From contig DAOVBK010000093.1 in the NCBI GenBank assembly GCA_030670605.1, forward strand, positions 1 through 6,574: a DNA stretch of 6,574 bases. The letters run 5' to 3'. A program made the translations under genes and the position numbers. This DNA comes from Candidatus Stahliibacteriota bacterium. Lineage in GTDB: Bacteria > Hydrothermota > Tepidihabitantia > SM23-42. Numbering within the stretch: position 1 is the stretch's first letter; each line of letters starts with the position of its first letter. Shown here in pieces: positions 3,687-6,574 of this stretch. The notes below the pieces were generated by a model. It had not been told where the DNA came from and ran no database searches. It saw only the letters and a program-made list of their open reading frames with translations.

Positions 3687-6574
3687 ATGAAGATACGTGC
3701 TACAATACTTATCCTCCTGTGCGTATGCATAGGATTTGCGATTTGGAGCCGCAAGCCGCATGACAAAGGGCTGCTCTATCTCCGTATGACCAATTATGGC
3801 ATGTTCGGGTATGAGAATTTAGGGATCTGGCCTAAGGGAACGAACGAGCATTACATATTTGGTGCCGGTGTCTGGGTTGGTGGTTTGCACAAATCGCACG
3901 ATGATACGACATCGTTGAGCAATGCATGTACAGCAAGTGATACGGTCATCTTCGTTTATTCTACTGACGGGTTCGCCGGAGCCGGTGTGCTTTCCATTGA
4001 GGATGAACTGATATTGTATCACAGCAAAACCGACACGTCATTCAACGGCTTGGTCCGTGGATTTTCCCAGACGCAAGCACTAGGACACAGTTCTGCGACA
4101 ACGGTAACTGAGATGGTGGTGAAAGTCACGGTCGGTTATAATGCATCATCAGCAACGAGTGAATTTGTGCCTGGCGATTTACCGAATGAACCTGGCTATC
4201 CTGACCCGGATGAACGCGTGCTCATGACCGATGACCCCCAGGATACTGCTCTATGGCCCTTGCGTGATCCGCTCGGTGACCCAATCATCCGTTCAAAACA
4301 GGACAGCTATGCTATCTTCAATGACCAGGATTCGTCACGCTGTCCTCAGCCGCTGCTGCTCAAGGTAATACAAGTCGGCTATGCATGGGATTACCATTAT
4401 TACGAAGATTTCATTTTCATAAACTACTATGTTGTTAATGATGGTCCTGATACGATCTATCATGCGTACTTATCGCTGAACTGCGATGCCGATGTTGGCG
4501 ATGCCACCGATGACTTGATCGATTTTGACCAGCCGCGTGACCTCGGTTATGCGTATGATTCCGACTTCAATGAGCCAGGGTGGATACACACACCAGGCTA
4601 TATTGGTTTTGATTTCCTCGAATCACCACTGGATACACTGAACCAGCAAATCGGACTCACCGCATTCAAGATCACACACAATCCTGGTACAGGAGGTCAG
4701 GGTGAGCCAGACCCGGGCACTGACTATGAAGCCTACCAGCTCATTGCTGGGTACAACTATACGTCCGGCGAGTATCATCCCTTTGATTCGATCGAACAAG
4801 CAACCGATGTGCGTTTTCTCCAGTGCACCGGTCCGTTCGACTTTGCACCGGGTGATACGGTGAAGGTTGTGGTCGCGGTTATTGCCGGCGCAGACATGAG
4901 TGACTTTCTTGCCAATGATGACCTTGCCCAGAACCTGTACAACTCAGATTACCTGACCCATGACATCACCGTACTCAATCCTAATGGTGGAGAAGAAATT
5001 GACGGCACATACCAGGTAACCTGGACTGACAGTTCGTCAACCGGGGCACCACTCGTTGTTGATGTATCGTGCAGCCGTGACGGCGGCGCCACATGGGAAG
5101 ATATCGTTACGTCCATACCTGATGTGCACTACTACAACTGGAATACGGTTGATTACCCCGATGGCACACGCTATCTCATGCGTGTGACTGTGCATGATAC
5201 GATCGCTGTTGGCGAGGATTTCTCGGATTCACTGTTCACGGTAAATAATCCCGGTAATGGTATACCCGACGTGGTCCTCCTTGCACCGTTATCCGGAACA
5301 ATACAGGATACAGTGACGGTTGAGTGGTGGGCAAATGATGCAGATGGTGATGTGCTCACCATTGATCTTTTTGCCAAACAGGAAGGCGGTGAGTGGGATA
5401 CGGTTGCAGTCGATCTGCCCAACACAGGCACATACTTGTGGTATACGTTCTATTTCCACAATGCAGACTACCGCATCATGGTTGTTGCACGTGACAATGA
5501 TACGTGTGCAGTCGATTCGAGTTTGCTGCCTGTAACCATTGTCAATGACCATCCGCCTGCAGCAGATATTGAGCATGTGCAGGGCGGATGTAATTCACTG
5601 ACGCTCAACTGCTTGCTGTATGACCCGAATGATGTCACCGGTCATACGTATGAAGTCCGTTTTCATCCGATTGAGAAGGGTGCTGACCCGCCTGATGTGT
5701 ACTATCAATATGACCTGTGGGACATGACAACAAGCACCGCGTTGATCGAACACTGTTCTTTGGAGGTGTTCTACGATGGGAGGTTGCACCGCGTGTACAC
5801 GCCGATCATTGATGGCTTTGCGCTTGAGTTCAACATTCAGATAGACATGGAGTCATTCAGATTCATCGACTTTGAAATCCTTGAGAACGAAAGCGGCTAT
5901 GATGGTAATCTGTTTATCTGGGGTGCTGACAGCATGGGTACGGCGCCACCAATGGGCGGCAATCAATGGTCATTCCGCGGTTCTGATTTTATTGTCTACT
6001 GGAAGCGCTGTACAGATGATACAACCAAGCTGACCCTTGAGGTGCGCGATACAACGAATTGCACGGCGATTGCCTATGATCCGCTCCGCCTTGATTCATG
6101 GCGTTTTGAACCTGGTGTTGCAAGCGACACATTCAATCCTTCGGTGCACAAGCGTTTCTATGTATGCGGTGGCGTGTTCTGGTTCAACATGGATGGTTCA
6201 ATGACGGTGTTGCCTGGTGAGGGTGACATCTGGCAGATACGTTCTTCAGGTCACCGTGTCCCGTGTAATGAAAACATCTACCGGTTCACGACAACGGGCA
6301 TTGCTGAACACGAGTCAGCAGAACTCACGTCATTCTTTTCAGTGTATCCGTCTGTATTTAGAAACAGAACAGATATACGCTACGCAGTAGGCAGTAAGCA
6401 GCACTCAGCAGGTAGTATAAAAATATACGATGTTACTGGGAGAGTGGTCAAATCTTTTGACCCTCTGCCCTACGCCCCAAGCCCTATGCAGATTAGCTGG
6501 GACGGTACTGACGATCACGGTGTGACGCTACCTGCTGGTGTTTATTTTGTGAGGATGCATAGTGATGAAATCAG
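3687..6574 (+). CDS. Large exported multi-beta-domain protein, 3' end outside window
   Basis: The frame stays open for 962 codons plus two bases to the window edge. The N-terminus (MKIR, then hydrophobic residues about 5-20) is a signal peptide or signal anchor. Residues about 30-420 form a conserved-looking beta domain (LRMTNYGMFG, YIFGAGVWVGG, DADVGDATDD, YDSDFNEPGW, RFLQCTGPFDFAPGD). I recall this domain from candidate-phylum surface proteins; its function is unknown. It is interrupted at about 85-142 by a phage-structural-like module. Residues 427-521 are an Ig-like domain (LNPNGGEE, SRDGGATW), about 522-620 a second Ig/Fn3-like domain, and about 620-880 a further beta region with a GDIWQIRSSG motif. 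Residues from 883 are a FlgD/T9SS type A-like sorting domain (VYPSVF, IKIYDVTGRV, SWDGTDDHG, LPAGVYFVRM); its last few residues are missing. No catalytic motif is seen. It is very acidic and Asp/Tyr-rich, probably a structural or adhesive surface protein, and a possible partner of the transglutaminase-like enzyme. Confidence 0.8.
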   Translation, partial: MKIRATILILLCVCIGFAIWSRKPHDKGLLYLRMTNYGMFGYENLGIWPKGTNEHYIFGAGVWVGGLHKSHDDTTSLSNACTASDTVIFVYSTDGFAGAGVLSIEDELILYHSKTDTSFNGLVRGFSQTQALGHSSATTVTEMVVKVTVGYNASSATSEFVPGDLPNEPGYPDPDERVLMTDDPQDTALWPLRDPLGDPIIRSKQDSYAIFNDQDSSRCPQPLLLKVIQVGYAWDYHYYEDFIFINYYVVNDGPDTIYHAYLSLNCDADVGDATDDLIDFDQPRDLGYAYDSDFNEPGWIHTPGYIGFDFLESPLDTLNQQIGLTAFKITHNPGTGGQGEPDPGTDYEAYQLIAGYNYTSGEYHPFDSIEQATDVRFLQCTGPFDFAPGDTVKVVVAVIAGADMSDFLANDDLAQNLYNSDYLTHDITVLNPNGGEEIDGTYQVTWTDSSSTGAPLVVDVSCSRDGGATWEDIVTSIPDVHYYNWNTVDYPDGTRYLMRVTVHDTIAVGEDFSDSLFTVNNPGNGIPDVVLLAPLSGTIQDTVTVEWWANDADGDVLTIDLFAKQEGGEWDTVAVDLPNTGTYLWYTFYFHNADYRIMVVARDNDTCAVDSSLLPVTIVNDHPPAADIEHVQGGCNSLTLNCLLYDPNDVTGHTYEVRFHPIEKGADPPDVYYQYDLWDMTTSTALIEHCSLEVFYDGRLHRVYTPIIDGFALEFNIQIDMESFRFIDFEILENESGYDGNLFIWGADSMGTAPPMGGNQWSFRGSDFIVYWKRCTDDTTKLTLEVRDTTNCTAIAYDPLRLDSWRFEPGVASDTFNPSVHKRFYVCGGVFWFNMDGSMTVLPGEGDIWQIRSSGHRVPCNENIYRFTTTGIAEHESAELTSFFSVYPSVFRNRTDIRYAVGSKQHSAGSIKIYDVTGRVVKSFDPLPYAPSPMQISWDGTDDHGVTLPAGVYFVRMHSDEI
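3939..4110 (+). other. Inserted phage-structural-like beta module in gene 4
   Basis: Residues about 85-142 follow the pattern of a short module seen in phage neck and tail proteins: a Gly-turn, then LSIEDELILYHS, then SFNGLVRGF, then a His-Ser segment (LGHSSATTV). In those proteins the pattern is roughly 'I-D-x-E-x-I-x-Y ... F-x-G ... R-G ... H-S-x-G-x-x-V'. It sits between GAGVWVGG and KVTVGYN, which I expect to be close together in relatives lacking it. The pattern match is seen; the evolutionary link is inferred from memory. Confidence 0.5.
6384..6411 (+). repeat. Four imperfect heptamer repeats (GCAGTAR) inside gene 4
   Basis: Consecutive 7-nt units read GCAGTAG, GCAGTAA, GCAGCAC and TCAGCAG. 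They encode the loop AVGSKQHSAG between two strands of the C-terminal sorting domain. The first two units differ by one base and the others are degenerate. Because 7 is not a multiple of 3, gain or loss of one unit would shift the frame, while three units (21 nt) would keep it. Confidence 0.55.
6461..6488 (+). repeat. Four imperfect heptamer repeats (CCCTAYG) inside gene 4
   Basis: Consecutive 7-nt units read CCCTCTG, CCCTACG, CCCCAAG and CCCTATG. They encode the proline-rich loop PLPYAPSPM just before SWDGTDDHG in the C-terminal sorting domain. Unit length and copy number match the array 50 nt upstream, but the unit sequence differs. Confidence 0.6.

Noticed and set aside
3687..3760. Lipoprotein signal (lipobox) in gene 4
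   Set aside because: The cysteines sit in ILLCVCIG, which lacks the small residues expected just before a lipidated cysteine.
5171..5576. Overlapping - and + strand open frames of 71-95 codons
   Set aside because: They are shadows of the long forward frame of gene 4, which runs through the Ig-like domains here without a stop.

Overview
The window is a dense, one-directional stretch of bacterial DNA with all genes on the + strand. It holds a short intergenic head (1-212), a translationally coupled pair of small cytoplasmic genes (213-1468), and a second unit of two large exported proteins (1531 to the right edge). The organism is probably a member of an uncultured FCB-like or candidate phylum such as WOR-3 (Stahlbacteria/Hydrothermae) or Cloacimonetes. 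This is inferred from the style of the large proteins: Asp/Tyr-rich multi-beta-domain exported proteins ending in FlgD-like / type IX secretion-type (T9SS) sorting tails. No marker gene in the window confirms it.

Region by region. Bases 11-70 form two successive hairpins that look like a dispersed palindromic element of the 'GCAATCTC...GAGATT' kind. Bases 170-198 are a strong sigma70-type promoter (TTGACA, 17 nt, TACAAT) ending only about 14 nt before the first start codon, so the first mRNA is probably almost leaderless. Gene 1 (213-719) is a 2H phosphoesterase of the cyclic phosphodiesterase (CPDase) family. Gene 2 (716-1468) overlaps it by ATGA and is a short, atypical protein-kinase-fold protein. 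A second promoter with perfect consensus hexamers and spacing (TTGACA, 17 nt, TATAAT; 1474-1502) starts 6 nt after the kinase stop and drives gene 3 (1531-3678). Gene 3 is an exported transglutaminase-like cysteine enzyme with a carboxypeptidase-regulatory-like beta domain and a C-terminal sorting tail. Gene 4 (3687 to beyond 6574) follows after 8 nt. It is a very large exported beta-sandwich protein whose open frame runs off the window inside its C-terminal sorting domain.

How they may work together. Genes 1 and 2 look like a cytoplasmic module pairing a cyclic-phosphate-opening enzyme with a kinase-like protein. Genes 3 and 4 look like a surface module pairing a papain/transglutaminase-fold enzyme with a large structural surface protein. 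The separate promoters argue that the two modules are regulated independently.

The most unusual points are: two different imperfect heptanucleotide tandem arrays (four units each) in two loops of gene 4's C-terminal sorting domain; a phage-structural-protein-like beta module inside gene 4's N-terminal domain; a cysteine-rich catalytic core in gene 3; and the CPDase/kinase coupled pair. No RNA genes, insertion sequences, CRISPR arrays or convincing terminators were seen.
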